Origin: Moringa oleifera
Taxonomy: Eukaryota; Streptophyta; Magnoliopsida; Brassicales; Moringaceae
NCBI GenBank assembly: GCA_021397835.1
Contig: JAJFZO010000407.1
Span: forward strand, 5,146,001-5,210,000
DNA length: 64,000 nt
Direction of reading: 5' to 3'
The translations under genes were made by a program, and so were the position numbers. Under the pieces are notes generated by a model. That model saw only the letters and a program-made list of their open reading frames with translations, was not told where the DNA came from and did not search any database. Positions 51,264-61,881 of this stretch are shown here, piece by piece. Position 1 is the first letter of the stretch. Each line of letters starts with the position of its first letter.

Positions 51264-54242
51264 CTATACTCTCCCAACAGGGGAGAGAGGTGGATTCGGA
51301 GCATACTTGGCAGGGCCCTCCCCTGCAAAACTGGTGGGTGCCCTCTTCATTTGATTGTTTCCATTTGGAGTAGTCTCCTGGAGCACTTTGGCTTCAGACA
51401 GGATGTCCACATCTGAGAGATCAGGTGATTTCTGACAGCTTACAATGGTGACACAAATAAAGAAAGCCTGTAATAAAGAGATGGATGAATTAAAGTCAAC
51501 TGAGTAGATTCCCCCCTTTAGTGGCACCAAGTTGAAGATGGGCATGCTCTGTTGTGCTCCTCCCTGCAAGAAGAACACAATGTGACTGGTTAAACAAATG
51601 ACTTCAACTGTTAATGTTAATAAAAGAAGAAAAGAATTAAAAAAAAATGCAGGCAATAGATAGAAAAAGAGTACCTGAACAAAAAGTTCAAAGCTGTTAG
51701 AATTCAGGTGAACTTTTGATGTCTTTGAAATGCTGTCGCACTGATTCTGGCTGGAGAGAATGCGTAGTTTGCAACCAACATCCCAACCTCCACAGTCACA
51801 TGATCCACCAGATTTCCATCGTTGTATTAATGGTGAAGGCACTCCATTGTGTGGCAAGCTGTGAACACCCCCTGGAAGTATGACTGTAGTATTACTAGTG
51901 TCTTCATTTTCTTCAGAGCTACAAAAGTGCCGATCCTCTGGGAAACACTCTGGAAACTGAGACATACTTTTATCACTCTTCTGAGCATCATTGCTCAAGC
52001 TTTTGTTACGAATTTTGACAACAATGGCTGCAAGCTCCCTACTTGGCATGGGCTTTGGTGATGCTTGATCTGCCGGTCTTAAATCTATACCAAACAAAAC
52101 AGACTCTCCAACGATGTACTCATTATCTGAATTGTGTCCGGTCAAATCTGAGATATGTGAGCTGTACAGCTTCATCTGACCAACAACATTATACACAAAG
52201 CCACAATGCTTCTCTTTATTTCCTTGACTTATCCAGCCGCCACTCTTTTTCTTAACTTCACTGACTGAGTAAAATGTGAAGTTCTGACCAGAATCATCCT
52301 TCCCAGATGACAGTAAATTTTTCTTGGTAGCTGCAAGAATGTTCCTGTTGTTATCAACCACAAACTGAAACAGAGGGAGTCCATTTCTTATGGAAAGCTG
52401 TAGAAGAGCTCGGATTCTGGATCCATCTTGCTTTCCGCTTTGAAGCAATTCATCAGTGGTAACTGACCTTAAATCGAAGGAAGTCAAGCCTCCTTTTGAT
52501 GGCAGAACAGTGTCAGCAGAACGATTGGAACTTAAGCCCTTCGACTTTAGTAGTGGGTCCAGTATCCTTCTTAAAGGACTCGATCTAGCTCTATTGTGGG
52601 CATTTGCCTTCTCCCTGTGTGAATCATCCAGAGAAGCAGAACCTTCAGATCTGACAGGACCAGACTTGACAGAAACATAAGTGCGGCTCAATTGTGGGAT
52701 GGCTGATCCCTCCTTAAAACTGAAGCTCCTGCTCATACGACTAAAGCTAAAGCTAAACCGCCGGTTTGGTGAGGGATGTCTGCTTTTTCTTGGTGTCACT
52801 TCAGCCGTTTCTTGATCCAATGCCTTCGTACTTTCTATTGCATCTGCATTAACCTCAATGTTGCTTATTTCAGCACAATTATTCTCAGATAGCACATTTT
52901 CTATCTTATCTAGACATGTAGAAGTTTTTGATGCATCAGATGAACCATCTATATCCTGGTGCATCATGTCTGTCCTATAATTGATCTCATCCCTGAAAGG
53001 CAGGGGGCATGAATGAGGAATGTCAGCACAGACCTCTCTTGCACGAAACTCCTTGTGGGAAAAGTCATGAGAGAAACTGTTTCGCTCTGCTTCCGTGAAT
53101 TTCTCATCTAATGATGCTTGGGTTTCCGTTTTCTGGATATTTCGGGCATATTTTCTTGGTAGAAGAAGAACAATATTCTTGTGCTCACCAGCCAAATGTT
53201 GGTATGCAAGATCCATTTCTGATTCTTGGAATTTCTCCTCTCCCTTCCTAGAATCATCATTTCCAGGACTTAATGTTCCCCTGAAACTGATTGAGGTCCC
53301 ATAATTTCTCAATTTTAATGATGAAGTTCCCACATCTGAAGTTATTCTCCAATCAATAGCTTTCTTTTTTACATCTGATCCTTGCAATTCCTGTGTTCTC
53401 CTTCCGGTTTCACAATCCCAAGAGCTTGCATTTTCCCCCAGACTGAGTGAGACCTCACAATTTGTCATGTTTGATGATAAATTTCCCATTCCTGAAGTGA
53501 TCTTCTGGTTCCGATCTGTTTTCTTCCCCTTTTCGATAACAATATCTGTATAATTTCTGCCAGAAGACTTGTAGTTACAGGGTGTCTTTTTTTGCCTATC
53601 CAATGTGCCCTTGGAAGCAGTTTCAAAATCTCGCAATTGTTTAACCTTCTGGACGGATGTGTGAGCACCTTGAGAAAGGTGAACTTTTCGGGAAGAATTT
53701 AAAGTAGAACAACTTAAAGATTGTCTCCCAATTCGATTACCAAGGGTATCACCGGGGACTGTACTAGAACTACTAGATTTGGTAGGCATTTTCGAGAAAC
53801 TAATGCCACCTATTGGTCCATTATTTCCACCTCTTCCAGGGGCACTTCTTCCGTTTTGCTTCCAGTTCTCCAAACGGGCCCAATCAAGAACTCCGACATT
53901 GAATGCATTCCCATGAAGGTTTTCTTCCCTCTCCAGATGTTGGAGATAGCCTGGTAAATTTGACATGTACCTAACAAGCTCATCATCTTTTGATACTTTT
54001 CCCTTGATACATAGCTGCTGGCAATCCCCGTAAGTTTTTGGTTGAATCAAGACCCCATTGTCCGCATCTTGTCTGCGGCCATACGGCAGATTACAATTTG
54101 TTGCACTGCCAAAGTCTTTTGCCCTTAACTTGCCCTGATACTTTGAACTGTGATGTGCTTGGGACACAGGAAACCTTTCCTTCACCACATTCGAGTTTTG
54201 CTGCTGTTTTGAACTTCTTTTACTCTCTAAACTCGATGCCAT
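51264..54242 (-). CDS. DUF3527-containing protein, function unknown
   Basis: Two coding exons: 51675-54242 and 51264-51563, giving 955 residues. The protein is hydrophilic, Ser-rich and largely disordered in its first half. Conserved plant DUF3527 features are DWARLENWK near residue 120, a basic block RRFSFSFSRMSRSFSFKEG, LLQLSIRNGLPLFQFVVDNN in the middle and SGGSCDCGGWDVGCKLRIL near the end of exon 1. The C-terminal exon starts GGAQQSMPIFNLVPLKGG. No catalytic residues are recognised; the family has no established function. The intron 51564-51674 is only 111 bases and keeps the frame open, so a retained form of 992 residues could be made. The start ATG at 54240-54242 is the first in frame. 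Confidence 0.85.
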   Translation of the reverse strand: MASSLESKRSSKQQQNSNVVKERFPVSQAHHSSKYQGKLRAKDFGSATNCNLPYGRRQDADNGVLIQPKTYGDCQQLCIKGKVSKDDELVRYMSNLPGYLQHLEREENLHGNAFNVGVLDWARLENWKQNGRSAPGRGGNNGPIGGISFSKMPTKSSSSSTVPGDTLGNRIGRQSLSCSTLNSSRKVHLSQGAHTSVQKVKQLRDFETASKGTLDRQKKTPCNYKSSGRNYTDIVIEKGKKTDRNQKITSGMGNLSSNMTNCEVSLSLGENASSWDCETGRRTQELQGSDVKKKAIDWRITSDVGTSSLKLRNYGTSISFRGTLSPGNDDSRKGEEKFQESEMDLAYQHLAGEHKNIVLLLPRKYARNIQKTETQASLDEKFTEAERNSFSHDFSHKEFRAREVCADIPHSCPLPFRDEINYRTDMMHQDIDGSSDASKTSTCLDKIENVLSENNCAEISNIEVNADAIESTKALDQETAEVTPRKSRHPSPNRRFSFSFSRMSRSFSFKEGSAIPQLSRTYVSVKSGPVRSEGSASLDDSHREKANAHNRARSSPLRRILDPLLKSKGLSSNRSADTVLPSKGGLTSFDLRSVTTDELLQSGKQDGSRIRALLQLSIRNGLPLFQFVVDNNRNILAATKKNLLSSGKDDSGQNFTFYSVSEVKKKSGGWISQGNKEKHCGFVYNVVGQMKLYSSHISDLTGHNSDNEYIVGESVLFGIDLRPADQASPKPMPSRELAAIVVKIRNKSLSNDAQKSDKSMSQFPECFPEDRHFCSSEENEDTSNTTVILPGGVHSLPHNGVPSPLIQRWKSGGSCDCGGWDVGCKLRILSSQNQCDSISKTSKVHLNSNSFELFVQVLFFYLLPAFFFNSFLLLLTLTVEVICLTSHIVFFLQGGAQQSMPIFNLVPLKGGIYSVDFNSSISLLQAFFICVTIVSCQKSPDLSDVDILSEAKVLQETTPNGNNQMKRAPTSFAGEGPAKYAPNPPLSPVGRV
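51564..51674 (-). other. In-frame, stop-free 111-base intron (exitron-like)
   Basis: The intron has a GTACTC donor and a TTCTTGCAG acceptor, is T-rich on the coding strand, is a multiple of three and has no stop in frame. If kept, it would add 37 residues that are almost all hydrophobic (LLPAFFFNSFLLLLTLTV). Splicing is favoured because the retained segment does not fit the hydrophilic family. Confidence 0.7.
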
Positions 54243-57200
54243 ATCCCTCGATGCTTCTAGTAATCATGCATCAGATATTCTCATGTTACTAATACATTTT
54301 GGTTACAAGATGGCTGCTTCATCTTTCATAATTTCCCTTTCTCATACAGTTGATAAATTTTGAAGTCCTCTTACTGCTGAGGCAAGAAGCACAATAGATG
54401 GCAGGAAGACAGGAAGAAAAACAAGAGGTCAAAACACACCATAGAGATCTATTCAAGAATTTTAATGAACCTGGCATTTATGCAGCTATAAGGCAAAGGA
54501 AAACTTTAACTAGTAAACTTCAGTAAGAACAAACATTTATTGTTTAAGCTAGCTAAAGCCTGAGCTTTTACCAGAAACAACTGGCCAAGCTCATTTAGAG
54601 AACCTTGTAATTTCAGAATTTCCAATGTCAATCATGGAATAGTTAATTACCAAGTTTATCCAAAATTATGAAAGGTGTACTCTGCAAAATTTATTCACCA
54701 ATATTGCTGAACAAAAAATAATCCCAATCATCCTGGTTATCCAGAACCATCCAATACACCATCTTCAAAGGTCTGTCACAACCTTTCTCAGCAAGTAAGA
54801 AGATGAAAAATAAAGCAATTGAGACACAAATGGATTTCAGTCATAAAGAATTGAGAAGCCCATGGCTCAACATTTTAAGCAAGCTCAGATGCATGTTTTA
54901 TGCACCAGTGCTCAAAATTTAGAAGTCCCAGCATTTCTTGAGCATTAACAGACAGGTAATCTTCTAATTATCATTTCATCTTTTGATTACTAGCTATTCT
55001 TCTAACTATTGGAAATGTTTTGTTCATTTTAATTGAATTCTGCTATAACCCCTATAAAAAGACCACTCTTAACTTACATCCATGGGATGAGAAATTCATT
55101 TCTCATTCGTTGAGAAGATAAGGGAGCAAGGAGATAATGCTGTTTAGTTATAGAACAAATCAATAAGTTCTGAACACCCTCTCTCTTTCTCTCTCCATTC
55201 AGGTGCAGGTTCTTTTTTTCTCTTGCCTCAGGTGCCATATATATCTCACAATTGTGATAATTCTTCAAGTATAGCGAAATGCATGTGAGTGATTCATAGT
55301 CTAACTAAGAAAGCAACAGATCTAGAAAAACTTGGACTAAAACATCAAAATTTAGGTTCTTCGAGAGGCTCAAAAAGCTGAGAAAATTGAAGTGCATAAT
55401 CTAGATTAGCAAACGCCTCAAACAGTACAAAATATTTAGCAACAAGCATCAGCTTTCTTGCAATCAAACAAGGACTACCATATCCAACACATAAGAAAAA
55501 GGCAAAAAAAAAAAGTACATAAAATACCACATTTTCACCCCTCCGGTCTCTCAACAGCAAAACAGAGCATCAAGATTAGAAGAAAAAATGCAAAGAGAAA
55601 TTTATCAAGAACATGATTCTGTAGACACGGGCCAAAGTCAGCTCAATTTTCATAGAAACAGAGAACATACCAGCAAAAAAACGCGGGAATGCTGGTTCAC
55701 GAGACCGACATTGAATGAGTAACTCGCCGATCTCGATAAAGATTGGATGCAGAGGTCAGTGACTGGATGAAACCTCGAACCAGCCAACGTAGACTATAAG
55801 CAAAGCAAAGAATTACCGCCACACAAAATCAAGAAACTACTAAGCTCTCAAAAGCATATAATGATTTCCTTGGCAATCGTAAATATGCGCTTTGTTTCCT
55901 TCAGGAAACGGTAAAAGAAAGCAACGAAACGGTAAAAGAAAGCAACACTTTCAGTTACAGGGAATACCCACAGCTTTCATTTTCTCAGCGAGACAGTCAG
56001 TAAGTAAGTGCGCCAGAGCGACAGAGAGAGAGAGAGAGTCCAGAGGCGTTTCGCTTCCAATCGGACGGTTAAAGGAGGAGTAGGATGGAGCTGAGCCTGC
56101 GAGGGTGGCGTAGGGTGGGCCCCACGAGACGACTATCTTCTTTATGTCGAATCCCGATGACGGATGGGACCCGCACGCTTTGCATTATATTTAATATTAC
56201 TATATTAGAGCGATAACATCAGTGGGCCCCTCTGATCGTGATGCTACTCCGTAGGCGTGGAATTAACACCGGCCATTGATTTTTCTATTTTTTTCTTTTA
56301 ATTATTATTTTTATTTTATATTACATCTTTATTAGTTGTTATAGCAGAATTAAGGCTAACGCTAACGACTTCAGTATCTGCATTTTCTGCTTAGAAGGTC
56401 CAGATTTTGTCATGGGAGGTGCTACATTACACTGCTGTAATACAGAACGAATTTCAAAGCCCAATTATGATTTTCCACGTGGCATGTATAATTTCCTGGG
56501 AAAATGAAAGAAATTGGCGGGTTCCCTAACAGTCAAAAGTTGTGATAAATGATAACGTTTAAATTAGTACAAAATCTCTGTAGAGGAAGGAAAAAGAAGG
56601 TCCCTTTTGCACTAGCCCAAGGAGACCAAATGAAATGGTCTTGCCTTTTGTGTAATTTCTTCCTAAAAAAAAGGTTGGATTGGAAAAATGGACTTTGTGT
56701 CCACATGAATTATTAGGTTAAAAAAAATTGAATTTTTTTACAAAGTATTTTGTCATTTATAAGGAAAAATGGATCATAAAAAGACACAAAATGTTGAAAG
56801 TGGCAATGACCCAATTCAAAAAAGGCAAAAACAGACTAACCCCACGTTTCAATTTTTTAAAATTTGGGAATCTTGATAATCCAATTTATGGTTTCATGAC
56901 CTTCCCTCTTGTGTTAAGGCTTGTCGTATTCCAAACTTCTGCCTTCATCATCCCCTTGTAAGCCTTTACTGCAAAAGCATGGCGGGCGATCTCTAATCTT
57001 TGTTAAGGAGCAAAGAACATCTCTCGGAGTGGAAAGCTAACAACTTGATTGAATTTGGACACAATGATCTTGCTATCCCCTTCCATGCGTGGCCTTTAGA
57101 CCAATGATCGGAATCTCTCTTTACCAAAACAAAAGCTTTTCCTTACTCAGTTTTCATTTTCTTTCGGCCAATTTTCTCAAAAGAAAATGAAAGACAATGA

Positions 57201-58209
57201 GTTGGAAAAATCATCACAGAATATCACTTATAGGATTGTCTAATGCCAAGGAAAATTAATAGACCTTTATATGACATTGCAACTTCTAACAATAATGCAA
57301 CAAATTTACTTAAGAGAATTGAGTTCAAGTATTTTATACAAGATTTGAGAAGCACCAATGTAAGGTGGGAGCTACTTCCATTGTAACTTGTACAACAAAT
57401 AAAGTGATTATGGTGTAATGATAATTAATAATAATTGCAACATTTTTTAATTTCTGCTTTTGGGTTTGGTGGGTTCATGAATGAATGTGATGTGTGAGAG
57501 AGGCTAAGTCCAAAGCCAGGCGTGCAATTTTTAACTCTTCTTGATGGACAACTAATGGCTGTCGTTAGGCGGTAAGCAGCAGCCCAGGGGTGCGTGCAGC
57601 CTTGGGTCTATCTGCTACAGCTCCATCTCTTTCAAGGCTCAGCGCCAGCGGTGGGGTTCCAAAATCTGACTCGGCCTGCAGTCTTCAGGCCCAAAGTAAC
57701 ATGCTTCATTTGGCCCTGAAATCAGAAATTCCTTGCAAGTTATTTATAAAACTATAATTTTAGAAGAACAAACAAAAGGTAAATAACAGATAAAAAAATT
57801 ACTGGTTTTTCATTTTATTTGATTACAAAAATTCAAAAATTTTATTAAAAAAATATGAGTCATTTATGTGATATTTGAACAACAAAAATAATATAATATT
57901 TCATAGTTAAGATTAGATATGATCCATGAAGGTTACCCATACAGAATGTTAAGATTAGGCACTTTACACAGTTTGATTCTCGTGGTATAAAATGTTTATG
58001 TTCCTCCACGGTATTTATTCCATGTTTTTAAAACTTTACCATAAAGAGGATTCGTCTCTAGCTACGAGCATCATGGACATGCAATACTTAGTAAAAACTA
58101 TGGCCACCTATAAATATAGCTTCTCTCTTCACCTTGTAGTGGCATCACCACACAGCTAGCCTGCCTGTTCTATCGTTTCAGTTTAATTTCAGCAAATTGC
58201 TTGACAACG
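54243..58209. other. Upstream region of DUF3527 gene and sHSP cluster
   Basis: About 4 kb. The left 1.8 kb likely includes 5' UTR exons and introns of the DUF3527 gene, because a GA/CT-rich leader-like stretch with (GA)n lies at about 56020-56040 next to a promoter-like GC-richer block. From 56300 the DNA is A/T-rich. A GC-richer block at about 57540-57700 is unexplained. The last 200 bases form the promoter of the first sHSP gene. No supported coding gene. Confidence 0.5.
58109..58116 (+). promoter_or_regulatory. TATA box of first sHSP gene
   Basis: TATAAATA lies 94-101 bases before the ATG at 58210 and is conserved at the same distance in the paralogue. No perfect heat shock element (three GAA/TTC units) was found nearby by eye. 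Confidence 0.65.
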
Positions 58210-58713
58210 ATGGTACCCAGCAGCTTGTTTCGTAGGAATCCATTCTATGTCAACATCGAAGTATGGGACCCGTTTCAAGAATTTCACCGTCACGGGCCAG
58301 GAGCTTTTGTTGCAGCGTCGTGTCAAGCTTTTGCCGACGCCGCGTCGTCGCGCCAAGCTTTCGCCGACGCAGCGACGCAACTGGTTCTAGCCGGGGTGGA
58401 CTGGAAGGAGACGAGGGAGGCGTATGTGTTGAAGGCTGACCTCCCTGGGTTTAAGAATAACGAAGTGAAGGTGGAGGTAGAGAGAGGCAACATCCTCCGC
58501 GTAACTGGGGAGAAGTGCGTCGAGAAAGAGGAGATGACCAACCGGTGGTACTACCTAAAACGCAGCAGTGGCAAGTTCCTGAGGCGGTTCAGGTTGCCTG
58601 ATAATACTAAGGCCGAGAAGATGAAGGCTTCCGTGGAGAACGGTATCCTTACCGTGACAGTACCTAAGCGAGCTCCAGAAACCTTCAAGAGCATTCGCAT
58701 CAGTGGAAACTGA
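58210..58713 (+). CDS. Class I-type small heat shock protein (copy A)
   Basis: Single exon, 167 residues. The N-terminal arm has VWDPFQEF, as in cytosolic class I sHSPs. The alpha-crystallin domain begins DWKETREAYVLKADLPGF and contains VKVEVERGNILRVTGE, then RRFRLPDNTK and GILTVTVPKR. The C-terminus carries the I-x-I anchor in SIRISGN. These proteins hold unfolding clients as large oligomers. Unusual is an Ala/Gln-rich duplication in the arm, residues 37-46 and 47-56 (SCQAFADAAS, SRQAFADAAT), encoded by two adjacent 30-base units at 58318-58377. The frame opens nine bases earlier with TTG; the ATG at 58210 is used. It is 82-88 percent like the copy at 60568 by eye. Heat induction is expected from the family but not shown by a clear promoter element. 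Confidence 0.92.
   Translation: MVPSSLFRRNPFYVNIEVWDPFQEFHRHGPGAFVAASCQAFADAASSRQAFADAATQLVLAGVDWKETREAYVLKADLPGFKNNEVKVEVERGNILRVTGEKCVEKEEMTNRWYYLKRSSGKFLRRFRLPDNTKAEKMKASVENGILTVTVPKRAPETFKSIRISGN
58318..58377 (+). repeat. 30-base tandem repeat within sHSP copy A
   Basis: Two in-frame 30-base units code for ten residues each with the core QAFADAA. The same duplication is in copy A' at 60676-60735. Confidence 0.75.
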
Positions 58714-59094
58714 TGACAGTTTATGAAGAATGGGAGGAACTTCTCTCGCTTTCTCTCTCTTTTTCTCCTCTTGGTAGACGTATGTACGTATGTCAATCTA
58801 CCATCAATAATTAAAGACTTGTATGGCTGTTTTATAAATATATCTATGATGCATTAAATTATATGATCAATGGAAAAACTTTTACGCCAAGTATCATAGG
58901 GCACTTATTGTTTGTATTCATCTTGGCAAAGTCCTTTTACATGTGAATTCATCTTCCTATTTATTAAGAAGATTAATCACTTAAAAAAGGTTTTTCTGTT
59001 TTATCTTGGAGTTGCATCTTGCTCCATCTGCACTAGCCCAAAATGGTTTATTCGGGGCCATGAAGACGAATATTGTCTGATATTCTAAACCTTC
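58714..59094. other. Spacer between sHSP copy A and copy B
   Basis: About 0.38 kb. The first 100 bases, with a CTCTCTTT-rich tract and a TATGTACGTATG word, are conserved behind copy A' as well and are probably 3' UTR. Nothing else recognised. Confidence 0.5.
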
Positions 59095-59511
59095 TTGCAT
59101 GATGGTAACACAAAGAGATGCCCATTCAAGAAAGCAAATTCCCTTACAACATTCACATTATTTCCATCACGACCGCCTTTCCCCTCTCAACTTTCGTACA
59201 TTGAACCCCAATTCGAAGTGAAGGAGACCTTCTATGAATATCGTTATAAGCTGCAGCTTCTGGGTGTGAGGAAAGAATACGTGAAGGTCGAGGGAGAGAG
59301 TGGAGTCCTCAAGTTTAGTGGCAAGAGACGCCTAGGGAGAGTAAACTCGTCGAACACGACTTACCGGTGCGTCGAAGAATTCCTTAGAAGCTTCTAGTTG
59401 CCTGAAAACGCGTCGACTTCAGATATACAGAGTTTTATACACAAAGGATCCGGAGGGCTCACCGTCAAGGTTCCTAAACTGCTAAGCGCAGAAGAGTTTT
59501 CCGCGTTATAA
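59095..59511 (+). pseudogene. Broken short alpha-crystallin gene (copy B)
   Basis: The frame matches the intact gene at 61882-62247 over the whole alpha-crystallin domain (FEVKETFYEYRYKLQ, GVLKFSGKRR, LPENAS, GLTVKVPK). A single TAG at 59395-59397 interrupts it between RSF and LPEN, where the relatives have an Arg codon. After the stop the same frame continues to a TAA at 59509-59511 with no shift. The frame also lacks an ATG: its first codons correspond to promoter-like sequence of the other copy (around 61740), so the true 5' coding part and TATA region seem deleted. No full-length product is expected. A short read-through or truncated product cannot be excluded. Confidence 0.82.
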
Positions 59512-59944
59512 GGCGTTTGCAGGAAACAAAGCCTGAGAAGAAGGGCATAATAGTAATTCACAAATTAGAATAAAAACCAGGCAAGAATATTTGCTGCTGG
59601 GTCTAATGGGCTTAGCTTAACAAATTGACAACAGGGTTTATAAAAACAAATGATCCAATGAGTTCAATGTTTAGATTTCTGATATTAAATTGATTTGATT
59701 TATCTGTTATAGATTTTTTACTGATCTGCATTAAACTATGATAAAAATTTGACCGAAAAATTATTCGTTTTTCAATAGTTTATACATACCCACATAAAAT
59801 GCTTAGGTTAATTGGATTCTTTTAGCATACAGGTTTATGTTCCTTAATGATATTTATTCCATATTTCTAAAAACTTTACCATAAAGAGATTCGTCCTGAG
59901 CTCTAAGCATTATGAACATGCAATACACAGTAAAAAAATTGAGG

Positions 59945-60385
59945 GATGAAAAACGATCTTTTAAGGGATGGTTGATGATGATAAAATTATGAGAATCTAC
60001 AAGATAAAGAAAGAGTGAGGGGCCGTTGTTGGCTCCATCGGGAGCTATATTTCGATGATCAAGGTAGTAACTGGTATGAAAAGAATAACTTGAGTGAATC
60101 ATACCTTAAATTCTCTCTTTTTAGTGAAATTAAAACATAAAATGGTCGTTTTAATTTGGTATGATTTCACTTAATTATAACAGGTGAGGTGAGATATTGT
60201 GTGTCTTTACTCTATTATAAGGTATCAAAATATTTTAAGTTCTTGTAAATTACATCACTGCCATATATGTTGATATTTTAACACTTGAAATCGTATGTCA
60301 TTTTAACATTACCCTGCTCTTTTCTTTACTTGCTTATTCATTTAATTTCATTATCATCAAACATCCCTTAAAAGATCCCTTTCCA
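59945..60385. mobile_element. MITE-like foldback element in the A' promoter
   Basis: The left arm (about 59955-59988) reads GATCTTTTAAGGGATGGTTG and onward; the right arm (about 60343-60376) is its inverse complement with a few mismatches, over about 33 bases. The interior is A/T-rich and non-coding. Length is about 440 bases. The insertion is absent from the paralogous promoter, which supports mobility. Exact ends and target duplication are not resolved and no transposase is present. Confidence 0.62.
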
Positions 60386-60468
60386 CGTGTAAACATCCAA
60401 CTACAAGTTTTTTTTTTTTTAAACAAGTAGAATTACGTTTAAATTAATCAGAGCTTCTCTCTCCCTCC

Positions 60469-60476
60469 TATAAATA
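60469..60476 (+). promoter_or_regulatory. TATA box of sHSP copy A'
   Basis: TATAAATA lies 92-99 bases before the ATG at 60568, flanked by CC and CAGCTTCTCTCTTC, matching copy A. Confidence 0.65.
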
Positions 60477-60567
60477 CAGCTTCTCTCTTCAACTTGTGTT
60501 GGCATCAAAAAAAGTGCCTGCCTGTTCTATCTTTTCAGTTTAATTTTCAGCAAATTGGTTAATAACG

Positions 60568-61074
60568 ATGGCACCCAGCTGGTTCTTTCGTGGGTATCCA
60601 TTCTATGTTGACGCCGACGTATGGGACCCGTTTCAAGAATTTCACCGTCGCAGGCCAGGAGATGTTATCGCAGCGTCGCGTCAAGTTTTCGCCCATGCAG
60701 CGTCGTCGCGTCAAGCTTTCGCCGAAGCAGCGACGCGGCAGCTGTTTCGACCCGGGATGGACTGGAAGGAGATGGCGGAGGCGCATGTGTTGAAGGCTGA
60801 CCTCCCTGGGTTTAAAAAGAACAAAGTGAAGGTGGAGGTAGAGAGAGGCAACATCCTCCGTGTAACTGCGGAGAAGTGCGTCGAGAAAGAGGAGATGACC
60901 AACCGGTGGTACCACCTGGAACGCAGCAGCGGCAAGTTCCAGAGGCGGTTCAGGTTGCCTGATAACACTAAGGCCGACAAGATGAAGGCTTCAATGGAGA
61001 ACAGTATCCTCACCGTGACAGTTCCTAAGCGAGCTCGAGAAACCTTCAAGAGCATTCGCATCAGTGGAAACTGA
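60568..61074 (+). CDS. Class I-type small heat shock protein (copy A')
   Basis: Single exon, 168 residues, closely similar to the protein at 58210-58713. It keeps VWDPFQEF in the arm, DWKEMAEAHVLKADLPGF at the start of the alpha-crystallin domain, VEVERGNILRVTAE, RRFRLPDNTKADKM and the C-terminal SIRISGN with the I-x-I anchor. The arm carries the same ten-residue duplication (SRQVFAHAAS, SRQAFAEAAT). Differences from copy A include SILTVTVPKR where the family has GILTVTVPK: the usual Gly is Ser. The 3' flank is nearly identical for 100 bases to that of copy A, so the duplication is fairly recent. The promoter upstream of the TATA region has been changed by inserted DNA, so regulation may differ from copy A. 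Confidence 0.92.
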   Translation: MAPSWFFRGYPFYVDADVWDPFQEFHRRRPGDVIAASRQVFAHAASSRQAFAEAATRQLFRPGMDWKEMAEAHVLKADLPGFKKNKVKVEVERGNILRVTAEKCVEKEEMTNRWYHLERSSGKFQRRFRLPDNTKADKMKASMENSILTVTVPKRARETFKSIRISGN

Positions 61075-61881
61075 TGACAGTTTATGAAGAGTGGAAGGAA
61101 CTTCTCTCGCTCTCTTTCTCTCTTTCTCTCCCTCCATATACGTATGTACGTGAGTCTACTATCAATCAAGACTTGTGTGTCCCTTTTATAAAATAACTTA
61201 CATGATGCATTAAATTATATGAATAAATTAGTGGCCAAGTTTCCAATTATTTGGAATCCGTTTCCTTTCTTTATACCATTAATCTTCTTTTTCAAGTTTC
61301 ATAGTTTGCTTATAAATCATTATCGATGATATATATTTAAAGTTGATAATGAGAATTTTATTCGAAATCAAGTTTACTAATTTTTTTTTTTTTTACCAAA
61401 ACTCGTATAGATTAATCTCTGTTGGAGTCAAGTCTTGTAGTCACGGCAAAACTCTCCCACAAAAATTTGAAGTTGCATTTTTAGGGTTCGAAAATAATAT
61501 TTTTATGGATTTCTAACCTATGTGAAATTTTTAATTAATTCATCTCTCACACCCTTAAAAAAATATCAATTACCATTAAAATTAAAATTGAAAATCTTAA
61601 GATAACTTGATGTATTTGGTATATATCCTCTCATGACCAATCTTATTAATATGTTCGATTCCATCCACCATAATATATCAAGTTGTTCATATGCTGTACC
61701 ATATTCTAACCTTTAGAGAAAGGCGATTCTCTTCTTTGCATGATCGTAACACAATGAGATGCCCATGCAATAAAGCCAATTCCCTTATAACATTGACGTT
61801 GTCACGTCAATGTAATCCTGTGCGTTTTGCCCTATATAACTACACCTTCCTCCTCTGGCCGGCGTGCTCAACAGCATCTCC
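61075..61881. other. Spacer between sHSP copies A' and B'
   Basis: About 0.8 kb. The first 100 bases are likely 3' UTR. A poly-T run is at about 61381-61394. From about 61735 the DNA matches the start of pseudogene B, and a TATATAA box lies at 61833-61839, 43-49 bases before the B' start codon. Confidence 0.55.

Larger units (their letters stand above)
59512..60567. other. Spacer before sHSP copy A' with inserted DNA
   Basis: The part at about 59825-59940 matches the copy A promoter (ATAAAGAGATTCGTC and CATGCAATAC words). About 520 bases then follow that copy A lacks, before similarity returns at the TATA box (60469-60476). The added DNA contains a foldback element. Confidence 0.65.

Noticed and set aside
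58000..58209. Heat shock elements before sHSP copy A
   Set aside because: Only isolated GAA/TTC pieces were seen, not three properly spaced units, so no element is claimed.
60711..61169. 152-residue open frame antisense to sHSP copy A'
   Set aside because: A shadow of the GC-biased sense gene; the same mirror frame occurs in copy A.
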